Assembly (NCBI RefSeq): GCF_001514305.1
Contig: NZ_KQ949076.1
Span: 343,678 to 407,677, forward strand
DNA: 64,000 nucleotides
DNA from: Streptomyces dysideae
Lineage (GTDB): Bacteria; Actinomycetota; Actinomycetes; Streptomycetales; Streptomycetaceae
Direction: 5' to 3'
The notes below the pieces were generated by a model. It was given only the letters and a program-made list of their open reading frames with translations. It had not been told where the DNA came from and did no database searches. The position numbers and the translations under genes were made by a program. The number at the start of each line of letters is the position of its first letter. Within the stretch, counting starts at the first letter, position 1. Positions 30,337-37,755 of this stretch are shown here, piece by piece.

Positions 30337-30350
30337 GCACACCCCACGAA

Positions 30351-30376
30351 GGGGTCGCCCGGATCCGGGCGACCCC
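30351..30376 (+). terminator. Terminator of the NuoF-ferredoxin operon
   Basis: A perfect 26-base palindrome (GGGGTCGCCC-GGATCC-GGGCGACCCC) 15 bases after the stop. Confidence 0.88.
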
Positions 30377-30404
30377 CGCACCTCAACAGCCTCTGAAAAC
30401 GGGA

Positions 30405-30436
30405 AGATCCCCCGGATCGCATGATCCGGGGGATCT
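30405..30436 (-). terminator. Terminator of tRNA-Ala copy 1
   Basis: AGATCCCCCGGATC / GATCCGGGGGATCT, a perfect 14-bp stem with a 4-base loop, six bases downstream of the tRNA 3' end. Confidence 0.85.
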
Positions 30437-30441
30437 GACTG

Positions 30442-30514
30442 TGGAGCTAAGGAGAATTGAACTCCTGACCTCCTGCATGCCATGCAGGCGCTCTACCAAC
30501 TGAGCTATAGCCCC
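30442..30514 (-). tRNA. tRNA-Ala (anticodon GGC), copy 1
   Basis: The minus strand folds into a complete 73-nt cloverleaf. The acceptor stem GGGGCTA pairs with TAGCTCC (one G-U), the D arm is GCTC..GAGC, the anticodon stem CCTGC..GCAGG encloses ATGGCAT (anticodon GGC, reads GCC), and the T arm holds GGTTCAATTC-like GTTCAATTC. The discriminator is A and CCA is not encoded. An identical copy lies at 31255-31327. Confidence 0.97.
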
Positions 30515-30632
30515 TTGTGGTGTTCCGTTCGGTTTCCCTCGCGGCGACGCCAACATTACACGGTGGACCCGGTGCACCACCAAATCGTTTCCGCTCCGCC
30601 CGGATACAACCCACGATGTCCACTTTCAACCG

Positions 30633-30866
30633 TTAGGCGGTGACGAACGAGTAGAAGCGTTTGAGCGTGCAGTGTTCCTCGAGCAGCCGGCCGTAGATCG
30701 GCTCGCCCTCGAGTTCGCGGTACGTCTCGATCGGGTCGCCTTTTATGATCAGCGCCCGCGCGCATTCCTCGCACCAGTACTGGTAGTCGGGGTTCACCGG
30801 TTCCATGTCACGGACGATCGGCGTTCCGCTGCCGCACCAGTCGCACTTTCGCCTGTGTGCACCCAT
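30633..30866 (-). CDS. Small zinc-ribbon protein
   Basis: A 77-residue protein with two CxxC knuckles, CDWCG near the start and WCEECA about 24 residues later, which should bind one zinc ion. The C-terminal part (DPIETYRELEGEPIYGRLLEEH) is helical and acidic. It begins 3 bases after the stop of a second zinc-ribbon gene, so both are probably translated together. The function is unknown; similar small proteins are widespread in Streptomyces. Confidence 0.8.
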   Translation of the reverse strand: MGAHRRKCDWCGSGTPIVRDMEPVNPDYQYWCEECARALIIKGDPIETYRELEGEPIYGRLLEEHCTLKRFYSFVTA

Positions 30867-30869
30867 CGA

Positions 30870-31043
30870 TCAGCTCCAGCTGTGGCCGCAGGCCGTGCAC
30901 ACGTAGGAAATTCCACCGTTGTCGCCGAGGACCTGGGCGACGCTGACGGAACCGCAGGAAGGGCAGCTGAGGCGGGTGACCGTATCCCGTGTCAACGCTG
31001 CTTCGAAGAGGTGACCGACCTCTCCGAGGATGCTCGCAGGCAT
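30870..31043 (-). CDS. 57-residue zinc-ribbon microprotein
   Basis: Translating the minus strand from the ATG at 31043 gives 57 residues: an N-terminal helix (ILGEVGHLFEAALTRD), then LSCPSCGSVSVAQVLG and YVCTACGHSWS. The four Cys form a TFIIS/RNA-polymerase-like zinc ribbon (CPSC...CTAC). A good ribosome-binding site (GGGAGGGAG) precedes the ATG. It is followed after 3 bases by the 77-residue zinc-ribbon gene, suggesting a bicistronic unit. Such ribbons usually bind nucleic acid or other proteins; the target is unknown. Confidence 0.82.
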   Translation of the reverse strand: MPASILGEVGHLFEAALTRDTVTRLSCPSCGSVSVAQVLGDNGGISYVCTACGHSWS

Positions 31044-31208
31044 CGCTACTCCCTCCCGTCGGGTCGCGCCCCCTTCCGGCCGTTTGATTCTGCCACGGCC
31101 GGGCCAATACGGTCAGCGACGCCTCAGTACCAGTCCGGACACGGCCGCCTCCCCAGAGGTATACGCCCCGCAGGCCCCAAGTGACTCAAGCCGGATGAGT
31201 GGAAACGA

Positions 31209-31238
31209 AAGATCCCGCCCCCCTGGGGACGGGATCTT
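31209..31238 (-). terminator. Terminator of tRNA-Ala copy 2
   Basis: AAGATCCCG / CGGGATCTT stem (9 bp, extendable inside with CCCC/GGGG) about 17 bases downstream of the tRNA. Confidence 0.8.
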
Positions 31239-31254
31239 GATCGATCGAGATCTG

Positions 31255-31327
31255 TGGAGCTAAGGAGAATTGAACTCCTGACCTCCTGCATGCCATGCAG
31301 GCGCTCTACCAACTGAGCTATAGCCCC
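31255..31327 (-). tRNA. tRNA-Ala (anticodon GGC), copy 2
   Basis: This 73-nt sequence is identical to the tRNA at 30442-30514 over the whole mature length; the flanks differ. It has the same cloverleaf, GGC anticodon and unencoded CCA, and its own downstream hairpin, so both copies are probably independent transcription units. Confidence 0.97.
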
Positions 31328-31335
31328 TCGCGCCA

Positions 31336-31350
31336 CGCGGCGGAGCCGCA
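31336..31350. repeat. Copy of the 15-base palindromic core TGCGGCTCCGCCGCG
   Basis: An exact reverse-complement copy of the core at 10832-10846; the following CACGCG side also matches (GCGTGG on the other strand). It lies between the tRNA and the terminator of gpm. Confidence 0.6.
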
Positions 31351-31356
31351 TGGTGT

Positions 31357-31379
31357 TTCGCCCCGCTCAGCGGGGCGAA
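31357..31379 (-). terminator. Terminator of the nadD-LCP-rsfS-phosphatase operon
   Basis: TTCGCCCCGCT-C-AGCGGGGCGAA palindrome about 65 bases after the last stop of the operon. Confidence 0.8.
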
Positions 31380-31445
31380 CAAGAAGAACTTTAGCCTGCG
31401 ACCTGCCGGAAAGTGAAATCCGGGTCGGGCCGCACGGACGGGACG

Positions 31446-32114
31446 TCAGTCGTCGTCGCCGAGCACCGGCTCCGGCAGCGTGCCGGCGTTGTGCTCCAGC
31501 AGGCGCCAGCCGCGGGCGCCTTCGCCGAGGACGGACCAGCAGCAGTTGGAGAGGCCGCCGAGGCTCTCCCAGTGCTGGGCCTCCAGGCCGAGGAGACGGC
31601 CGATCGTGGTGCGGATCGTGCCGCCGTGACTGACCACGACGAGGGTGCCCTCGTCGGGCAGCTTCTCGGCGTGCCGGAGGACGACGGGGGCGGCGCGCTC
31701 GGCCACCTCGGTCTCCAGTTCGCCGCCGCCGCGGCGGACCGGCTCGCCGCGCTTCCACGCGGCGTACTCGTCGCCGTGCCGGGCGATGATCTCGTCGTGC
31801 GTCAGCCCCTGCCAGACGCCCGCGTAGGTCTCGCGCAGTCCCTCGTCGTGGGTCACCTGCAGGCCGGTGAGCTGGGCGAGCTCGGCGGCCGTGTCGGCGG
31901 CGCGCTGGAGGTCGGAGGCGACGATCGCGTCGGGCCGAAGGGAGACGAGCAGCCGGGCGGCGCGGCGGGCCTGGGAGACGCCGGCCTCGGTGAGGGCGAC
32001 GTCCGTGGTGCCCTGGAAGCGGCGCTCCACGTTCCAGGAGGTCTGCCCGTGCCGCCACAGGATGACGCGGCGCCCCCGGGGCTTGGCGGCGGTCACCTCA
32101 CCGGTGCTGCTCAT
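31446..32114 (-). CDS. Histidine phosphatase family protein (phosphoglycerate-mutase-like)
   Basis: A 222-residue histidine phosphatase. The phospho-acceptor motif is LWRHGQTSWN (His22), the second catalytic His is in VVSHGGTIR, and the acid/base Glu lies in GLRETYAGVWQG. Streptomyces genomes label this gene a phosphoglycerate mutase, but the length and the ETYAG...W signature suit broad-specificity phosphatases as well. The ATG at 32114 overlaps the rsfS stop (ATGA); an in-frame GTG at 32120 is less likely. It is the last gene of the nadD operon. In mycobacteria the enzyme at this place is a glucosyl-3-phosphoglycerate phosphatase (GpgP); that assignment here is inference. Confidence 0.88.
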   Translation of the reverse strand: MSSTGEVTAAKPRGRRVILWRHGQTSWNVERRFQGTTDVALTEAGVSQARRAARLLVSLRPDAIVASDLQRAADTAAELAQLTGLQVTHDEGLRETYAGVWQGLTHDEIIARHGDEYAAWKRGEPVRRGGGELETEVAERAAPVVLRHAEKLPDEGTLVVVSHGGTIRTTIGRLLGLEAQHWESLGGLSNCCWSVLGEGARGWRLLEHNAGTLPEPVLGDDD

Positions 32115-32557
32115 CGCCACTCACCGCCCAGGTCCGCCGCCTCCTCCGCGGCCCGCAGCTTGGCGTGCTCCGCGGCCTTGCCGCGGGTTGCCTTGGCGTC
32201 GGCGGGCAGCTCGAGCTCGGGGCAGTCCTTCCACAGCCGCTCCAGGGCGTAGAAGACGCGTTCCTCGCTGTGCTGGACGTGGACGACGATGTCGACGTAG
32301 TCGAGCAGGACCCAGCGGGCCTCGCGGTCGCCCTCGCGGCGCACCGGCTTGGCGCCGAGCTCCTGCTGCAGCCGCTCCTCGATCTCGTCGACGATCGACT
32401 TGACCTGACGGTCGTTGGGCGCGGAGGCCAGCAGGAAGGCGTCCGTGATCGACAGCACGTCGCTGACGTCGTAGGCGATGATGTCGTGCGCGAGCTTGTC
32501 GGCGGCCGCCTGCGCGGCGGAGTGGATGAGCTCGAGAGAGCGGTCAGTGGCGGTCAC
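32111..32557 (-). CDS. rsfS: Ribosome silencing factor RsfS
   Basis: A 148-residue RsfS (DUF143) protein that binds ribosomal protein uL14 and blocks subunit joining in starvation. The core ALLASAPNDRQVKSIVDEIE-like segment (FLLASAPNDRQVKSIVDEI), REGDREARWVLLDYVDIVVH and the FYALERLW strand are all recognisable. The start is GTG at 32557 (VTATDRSLE). It lies between the LCP gene and the histidine phosphatase gene and overlaps the latter by 4 bases. Confidence 0.95.
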   Translation of the reverse strand: MTATDRSLELIHSAAQAAADKLAHDIIAYDVSDVLSITDAFLLASAPNDRQVKSIVDEIEERLQQELGAKPVRREGDREARWVLLDYVDIVVHVQHSEERVFYALERLWKDCPELELPADAKATRGKAAEHAKLRAAEEAADLGGEWR

Positions 32558-32655
32558 TACACGGCTTTCGGTCGGCGGTCACTTGACACCAAGGGTCTCA
32601 CGGCCCGACGAGGGCACCCCACGTGCTGGACGGCGCACGGGGGTGCCGCCTCCGG

Positions 32656-34419
32656 CTAGGACGCGGAGGGCGCGGAGGGCTCATAGTTCCGGCCGAGGAT
32701 CACGGAGACGTCCGCGTTGCCGGAGACCTTGCCCTTGGTGACGGAGCCGGTGGGCAGGCCCAGGGTCTTGGCGACCTCGGTGGCGTTCTCCTTGTCGGCG
32801 GCGTCGGCGTATACGACCTTGGAGGTGGCCGAGGCCCCGGACGCCGTACCGCCCTCCAGGAAGGTGAAGCCGCCGTTGAGGAGGATCACGCGGGCCTTCT
32901 CGGTGTTGTCCTTGACGCCGCTGGCGTTCTGAACGGAGACGCGGACGGCGGCGTCCTTGTCGGGGCTCTTCGCGGTGCCGCCGAGGACGTCCTTGACCAC
33001 GCTGTCACTGGCCTCGGCGGTCAGTGTGCCGTCGGTCTGGACGGGCAGCAGGGCCGTCTTGTAGTCGCCGCCCTTGGCGAGGTCGGCGAGCTTGGCGAGG
33101 AAGGTGCCGAGGTCGTTGTCGGTCAGTGAGGGGTCGAGGATCTGCTGCAGCGTCTGCACGGTGACGGTCGCGCCCTGGGCGTCGGAGGACAGCTTGCGCA
33201 GCACGCCCTGCATGACCTGCCCGAACCGCTGCAGCTGGGCGTTCTGGGCCTCGCCGGAGGCACGGTAGGTGGCGTAGGCGACGGCGGTCTTGCCGCTGAG
33301 CGTCTGGGCCTCGCCCTTGCGTACGAGGGGCGCGGCGCCCTTGGACTCGGCGGCCGGGTCGGGCACGTCGGCGTTGGTGTCGACGTCGATGTTGCCGACG
33401 AGGTCGACGAGGTTCTGCAGGTAGGGGGTGTCCAGGCGCCAGGTGCCCTGGATGTCGGTGCCGAGGACCGTGTCGAGCGCGTCGCGGGTGCCGGAGGAGC
33501 CGTCGTCCTCGACCGACTTGGCGAGGGTGGTCGTGGAGCCGTCGTCGGCCGTCAGGGCGAGCGAGTTGGGCAGCAGGACGGTGGTGCCCTGCTTGGTGGT
33601 GGTGTTCTCGACGAGCAGGGCGGTGGAGGTGGCGCCGGTCTTGGTGTTGTGCAGGTGGACGACGACCACGTCGCGGTTCTGGGCGCCCACGGCGGTCGCG
33701 GTGCCCGCCTTCTCGTCGGACGACGACAGGCCGGGCAGCTTCCCGGCGTACCAGAGGCAGCCCACGCCGCCGACCGCGGTCAGCGCCAGGACCACGACCA
33801 GGGCGATGAGCCGGCTGCGGGCGCGGCGCTTGGCCTCCTCGCGGCGCTCGGTGCGGTTCTCGGTGAAGTTCAGCCAGTCGATGACGTCCTCGGAGTCACC
33901 GTCGGGATCCTCGACGAAGGCGAACTGCTCGGTGCGGTAGTCCCGATCGGGCCGGTCCTGGGGCTCCGGTTCCCCGGCCGGGCCGGCCTGCTGCGGGATG
34001 TGGACGGTCTGCTCGGCGGCGCGGGGCCGGACACGGGGCTGTTGGCCGCCGACCGCGGTCTGCCCGTAGGGGTCGTAAGGGGCCGCGGGTCCGCCGGTGC
34101 GGTGCGTGCCGGTGCCGGTCGCGTACGGGTCGTAGGAGGGGGAGGGCGGCTGCTGACCGGTGTCGTAGGGAGGGACGGGCTCCTGGCGGCCGGTGTGACC
34201 GGTGTTGTACGGGTCGTACTGCGGGGCCGGCTGCTGCTGGCCGGTCGCGTACGGGTCGTAGCCGTATCCCTGCTGTGCGTAGGGGTCGTAGGGCTGCTGC
34301 TGGGGGGGCCGCTGCTGCGCGACCTGCCGGTACACGGGCCGGCCGTACTCGTCGTAGCCGACGAGCTCGTACGGGTCGTCGTGATGGCCGTCGTACCCCG
34401 CGTCGTATCGGTCGTTCAC
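32656..34419 (-). CDS. Divergent LytR-CpsA-Psr (LCP) family wall-polymer transferase
   Basis: A 587-residue single-pass membrane protein. Residues about 1-215 are a disordered cytosolic region with six Tyr-Asp-Pro-Tyr repeats (e.g. YDPYATG, YDPYNTG), then one transmembrane helix (LIALVVVLALTAVGGVGCLW), an extracellular LCP-like domain (NSLALTADDG, VLGTDIQGTWRLDTPYLQNL, YATYRASGEAQNAQLQRFGQ) and a C-terminal LytR_C domain. The LCP domain is divergent: the usual charged Arg/Asp cluster after the YxxxR segment is weak. By position (nadD-LCP-rsfS) it corresponds to the S. coelicolor gene reported, as I recall, as polydiglycosylphosphate transferase PdtA. LCP proteins attach teichoic-acid-like polymers to peptidoglycan. 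GTG start at 34419 after GAGAGGGG. Confidence 0.85.
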   Translation of the reverse strand: MNDRYDAGYDGHHDDPYELVGYDEYGRPVYRQVAQQRPPQQQPYDPYAQQGYGYDPYATGQQQPAPQYDPYNTGHTGRQEPVPPYDTGQQPPSPSYDPYATGTGTHRTGGPAAPYDPYGQTAVGGQQPRVRPRAAEQTVHIPQQAGPAGEPEPQDRPDRDYRTEQFAFVEDPDGDSEDVIDWLNFTENRTERREEAKRRARSRLIALVVVLALTAVGGVGCLWYAGKLPGLSSSDEKAGTATAVGAQNRDVVVVHLHNTKTGATSTALLVENTTTKQGTTVLLPNSLALTADDGSTTTLAKSVEDDGSSGTRDALDTVLGTDIQGTWRLDTPYLQNLVDLVGNIDVDTNADVPDPAAESKGAAPLVRKGEAQTLSGKTAVAYATYRASGEAQNAQLQRFGQVMQGVLRKLSSDAQGATVTVQTLQQILDPSLTDNDLGTFLAKLADLAKGGDYKTALLPVQTDGTLTAEASDSVVKDVLGGTAKSPDKDAAVRVSVQNASGVKDNTEKARVILLNGGFTFLEGGTASGASATSKVVYADAADKENATEVAKTLGLPTGSVTKGKVSGNADVSVILGRNYEPSAPSAS

Positions 34420-34435
34420 CGGTGCCCCTCTCGGC

Positions 34436-35131
34436 TCACTCGCCGCGGTACAGCTCGCGCTTGTCGATGTAGCGCACGACTCCGTCCGGCACCAGATACC
34501 AGACGGGGTCGCCCTTGGCGACTCTCGCACGGCAGTCTGTGGAGGAAATGGCCAGAGCGGGAACCTCGACGAGCGAGACGCCGCCCTCCGGGAGCCCGGG
34601 GTCCGTCAGATGGTGTCCGGGACGGGTGACCCCGATGAAGTGCGCGAGGGAGAACAGTTCCTCCGAGTCCCGCCAGGTGAGGATCTGGCCGAGGGCATCG
34701 GCGCCGGTGATGAAGAAGAGGTCCGTGTCCGGATTGAGCGCGCGCAGGTCGCGCAGGGTGTCCACGGTGTAGGTCGGGCCGCCGCGGTCGATGTCGATGC
34801 GGCTGACCGAGAACTGCGGGTTCTCGGCGGTCGCGATGACCGTCATCAGATAGCGGTCCTCGGCCGGGGAGACCTTGCGGTGGGTCTTCTGCCACGGCTG
34901 GCCGGTGGGCACGAAGACCACCTCGTCGAGGTGGAACTGCGCGGCGACCTCGCTGGCCGCGACGAGGTGCCCGTGGTGGATCGGATCGAACGTTCCGCCC
35001 ATGACGCCGAGCCGGCGCTTGCCGGGGTTCGACGAGCCGTTGCCCGGGGCTATCGCCGTGCGGGGTTCCGTGCCGTGGCTCGGGCCGGGCGCCTCATTCG
35101 CCGGACCGGTAGGCATGTCCTGCTCTCCCAT
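34436..35131 (-). CDS. nadD: Nicotinate-nucleotide adenylyltransferase
   Basis: The enzyme makes deamido-NAD from nicotinate mononucleotide and ATP. Core motifs are [16 protein letters not shown] (nucleotide binding, His-x-x-x-His), [30 protein letters not shown] and [10 protein letters not shown] (the ISSTxIR site). The longest frame has about 40 additional residues before the core, rich in Gly/Pro, so a later start (for example near MPTGP or further inside) is possible. It is the first gene of the operon continuing into the LCP protein and rsfS; the 16-base gap to the LCP start suggests co-translation. Confidence 0.94.
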   Translation of the reverse strand: MGEQDMPTGPANEAPGPSHGTEPRTAIAPGNGSSNPGKRRLGVMGGTFDPIHHGHLVAASEVAAQFHLDEVVFVPTGQPWQKTHRKVSPAEDRYLMTVIATAENPQFSVSRIDIDRGGPTYTVDTLRDLRALNPDTDLFFITGADALGQILTWRDSEELFSLAHFIGVTRPGHHLTDPGLPEGGVSLVEVPALAISSTDCRARVAKGDPVWYLVPDGVVRYIDKRELYRGE

Positions 35132-35213
35132 GCGTGCAGACCCTACCGGCCCGGCCCGTGGGCTCCGGCCCCCAGACCCCCGGGGGACGCCCCGGGGCGG
35201 GCCCGTGCCGGGT

Positions 35214-35378
35214 TCAGCGGTCGCGGTTGAAGCGGGTGGTGACCCACAGCAGGAGCATCAGGATGACGAAGGCGGCGCCGCCGGTCAGCAGCGGGCTGAG
35301 GCTCTCGTGGTTGCCGCCGTGCTCCTCGCCCTCGGCGGCGAGGGTGACCAACTGGGCAGCGGTGCTGTGGAAGCTCAT
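35214..35378 (-). CDS. 54-residue single-pass membrane protein
   Basis: ATG at 35378 gives a 54-residue peptide: a short polar N-terminus ([20 protein letters not shown]), then a transmembrane segment ([14 protein letters not shown]) and a basic end (RFNRDR). It lies directly upstream of nadD in the same orientation, as in other Streptomyces (recollection). Function unknown. The 82 bases between it and nadD are G/C-rich and may contain a hairpin. Confidence 0.75.
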   Translation of the reverse strand: MSFHSTAAQLVTLAAEGEEHGGNHESLSPLLTGGAAFVILMLLLWVTTRFNRDR

Positions 35379-35479
35379 CTTCGGCAGGACCTATCCGGTG
35401 TGGGCGGGATAAAGATGTCGGCCCATGGTAAGCGGGCGGCTCGGCGCCGATCACGCCGACTCCGCCGTCGAGGGAACTC

Positions 35480-37504
35480 GGAGGCTGGTTCAGGAACTCG
35501 GAGGAGTCGTCCTTCTGCTTGTACCGTTCCTAAGTTGGTTGGCCAAGGTTGGCCGTATCGGGCATTCCGAACAGTGTGAGCTGGTCGTGGATGCTGGGCC
35601 CCCGAACGGTGGTGGGGCCTGGGGGCGGGTGCTTTCCGGGTGGGCGCGCTCGCGTCTGACGCACCACGTGGGTGCTGCGTGAGGTCCGGCCCGGAGCTGC
35701 CTGCTCCGTACGGTCCGGGATGTGGTGACTCGGCGCTTCGGGGGCGGTGGTCCCGGTGCGATCCTCTGGTCGCACGGCTCCTGCCTCGGTCCGCCGTGAG
35801 GCGGTGGTGGCGGGGGTTTGGCGGGGTCCGTCATTCCTGCGCCGGGCCGTACAGCCCAGACCGCGTCTGCCGACGACCACCGCAGCGGCATGATGCCCCG
35901 TGATGGTGGTCGAAACGGAAGAAGTCTGCTGTTCTTTGAGGGAGTTCAGCCAGTGCTGGGCGCCCCACCTGCTCGAATACGCCGGATCGACCGCGATGAC
36001 GGACAGTCCGGCGTGGTGGGCCATCCTGGAAAGCCGGTCGCGCAACTTCGCCGTCGGGATCCCCGCCACGGTGCGGCGGAAGGCTTTCCCGCGCCGGCCC
36101 CGGCCCAGTTTCTCCCGCCCGGTGGCGCGGGCGTCGGCGAAGTCAAGGTTCTCGATCACCAGGGCCGCGCAGCCCTGCCTCTGGGCGAGGTGGAGCAGGT
36201 GTGAGATCGCCTCGCGCAGCCGGGCGTCCCGGGTGGTGGCGGGCAGCCCGGCCAGCTCCAACGGGATCGTGTGGGGTGTGCTGACGGGGTTGCCGCACGA
36301 GTCCAGGATCCAGGCGGCCAGGTGATCGGCGTTCACGTCCACCGCGAGCACCGGGTGCTGCCGCAGGGCCTGAAGGGTGGGGACGGGAACTGTCTGGCCC
36401 TTGGCCGCGGTGGACCAGGAGGCGTCCAGGTACCAGCGCCCGCGCTCGGGGTCATAGGTGATGTCGTAGCGCACCGAGGCACCTGAGGCGATCCGGTCCG
36501 CCCACTGCCCGCCCCGGTGGGGGAAGAGGGCCGTCGCGTCCAGGACGTACCGTCCGCGCGGCGCGTTTACGTGCGCCTCGCGCAGGGGTTCGGGCAGCAC
36601 CAGGGCTATCCGACCGCAGGTGGGGTCGATGCTGATGGTGTAGTTCCCGAACGGCGCCCCTGCCTCTCCGTCGGCGGTGAGAAACATCCGACGCGCCGAC
36701 CACACCTCCCCCCAACCCTCCATCTGCGCCCGCCAGTCAGCCTCGCTCAGCGGCTTGGGGGCGGTGGCGCTGTCGTAGAGATGGTGGCGGGAATTGAGCA
36801 GGCGGCGTCCGCCCCGGGTGATGCGCACCCGGCCACTCTCGCGCTCCCGCAAGGCCCGGCGCAGCTCGCCCTCAAGGATCTGCAACCGTTGCTGCTTGGC
36901 CCGCCGCTCGGCGTCATCCGCATACCCGCGTACCAGCCGTCGCCCCTGGCGCACCCGGGCGCCCGGCGCGACAGCCAGCCGGGAGGCGATCGTGGAGATG
37001 GCCTGGCGCAGAGATCCGATATGGGCGTTCAACGCCCGTCGGTCCAGCTGGTACTGATCCTCCGAAGTACGGGTGATGGCTCCGGCCCAGCGGGAGGAGG
37101 ACTGGGCGGTCAACGCCTTCTTCCGCTGGGCCCGCCGGTTGCGGGCGGCGGGCACGTTCCCCATCTGCACCCGCGCCGCCAAGTCCGCACCGGCCAGCGC
37201 CCCCAGATGGGTCCCCACCGCGCGCAGCACCGCTACGTCGGCGGGCGAAACGTGCAGGCGAGTCCGGATCCGGCACCCCGAGGGCGGGGCGACGACGAAC
37301 GGAGCGGACACCGCACGCAACGGGCGCAACTCCCGCCCCTTGCCGCCCAGCATCCGCTTCACCATCGCCCTACACCCCCCACCTCACCTGTGATGATCTC
37401 TACGGGCCGAAGCTAGCTCCCGCCCCACACCCCCGGAAAGCACATGACAGCGACTGACGAACAATTGATCCACACCGTGAGGAAATGACCGCAAATGATC
37501 GCAA
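35480..37504. mobile_element. Roughly 2-kb insertion carrying a TnpB-related gene
   Basis: The region holds one large TnpB-related gene and no Y1 transposase, so it looks like a standalone (IS1341-like) unit. Its right boundary is defined by the loss of the small-membrane-gene frame at about 37504; immediately inside lies a tandem AAATGACCGCAAATGATCGC. The left boundary is uncertain (35480-35530); a TTGGCCAAGGTTGGCC near-repeat is at 35538-35553. No target duplication is visible. Confidence 0.6.
35530..37365 (-). CDS. TnpB-related (IS200/IS605 accessory) protein
   Basis: A 611-residue protein with the RuvC-like core of TnpB. RuvC-I is visible as AVDVNADHLAAWILD, RuvC-II as ALVIENLDFADAR, and a conserved DPAYSSRWGAQHW replaces the usual zinc-finger start. 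There is no Cys-x2-Cys finger. At RuvC-III, where TnpB has DxNAAxN, this protein has TGHHAAAVVVGRRGLG, so the third Asp is His. The C-terminal about 110 residues are Arg/Thr/Pro-rich and disordered, ending QLTLFGMPD. At 611 residues it is well above the TnpB norm of about 400. The family is frequent in Streptomyces (recollection). Confidence 0.85.
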   Translation of the reverse strand: MVKRMLGGKGRELRPLRAVSAPFVVAPPSGCRIRTRLHVSPADVAVLRAVGTHLGALAGADLAARVQMGNVPAARNRRAQRKKALTAQSSSRWAGAITRTSEDQYQLDRRALNAHIGSLRQAISTIASRLAVAPGARVRQGRRLVRGYADDAERRAKQQRLQILEGELRRALRERESGRVRITRGGRRLLNSRHHLYDSATAPKPLSEADWRAQMEGWGEVWSARRMFLTADGEAGAPFGNYTISIDPTCGRIALVLPEPLREAHVNAPRGRYVLDATALFPHRGGQWADRIASGASVRYDITYDPERGRWYLDASWSTAAKGQTVPVPTLQALRQHPVLAVDVNADHLAAWILDSCGNPVSTPHTIPLELAGLPATTRDARLREAISHLLHLAQRQGCAALVIENLDFADARATGREKLGRGRRGKAFRRTVAGIPTAKLRDRLSRMAHHAGLSVIAVDPAYSSRWGAQHWLNSLKEQQTSSVSTTITGHHAAAVVVGRRGLGCTARRRNDGPRQTPATTASRRTEAGAVRPEDRTGTTAPEAPSHHIPDRTEQAAPGRTSRSTHVVRQTRARPPGKHPPPGPTTVRGPSIHDQLTLFGMPDTANLGQPT

Positions 37505-37630
37505 CCACGCGGTCAGCACACAGCCCAGCACCATCACGATCAGTATGACCCGGAGCAGATTTCCCGGTCCTTGTCGCTCGGCCGCGCTCGCGGCTTCGGT
37601 GAGCCAGGCGGCAGCGGGGTTGTGCTCCAT
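37505..37630 (-). pseudogene. Small membrane-protein gene truncated by the TnpB insertion
   Basis: The first 42 codons (MEHNPAAAWLTEAASAAERQ..., then a transmembrane helix LLRVILIVMVLGCVLTAW) read as a genuine gene. After codon 42 the sequence changes to the insertion element and gives a Cys/Ser-rich nonsense tail ending at 37400. In relatives the frame continues a short way past TAW (recollection). A fragment near 35490-35520 (GTACAAGCAGAAGGACGAC on the minus strand) could encode YKQKDD and might be the lost 3' end, but I cannot prove the join. Confidence 0.6.
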
Positions 37631-37755
37631 GGCGTGGGATTCCTTCGCTGTACTGCCCGTCCACGGTATCTCCGCCTAGGCTGGGCTCTGCTTCGGGGGC
37701 GCAAAGGGCCGCACAAGAGTCCGCAAAGGGCCACAACACGCACATGGGGGAAGAC

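Noticed and set aside
30405..31240. Integrated element between the two tRNA-Ala genes
   Set aside because: No integrase or att-like duplication beyond the tRNA genes themselves; content is two small conserved genes.
34060..34300. CRISPR-like short repeats in the LCP gene
   Set aside because: They are in-frame YDPY codon repeats of unequal spacing, not a spacer-repeat array.
35143..35454. Minus-strand frame running through the 54-residue membrane protein
   Set aside because: It is a different frame of the same DNA, Arg/Pro-rich, and conflicts with the better-supported small membrane gene.
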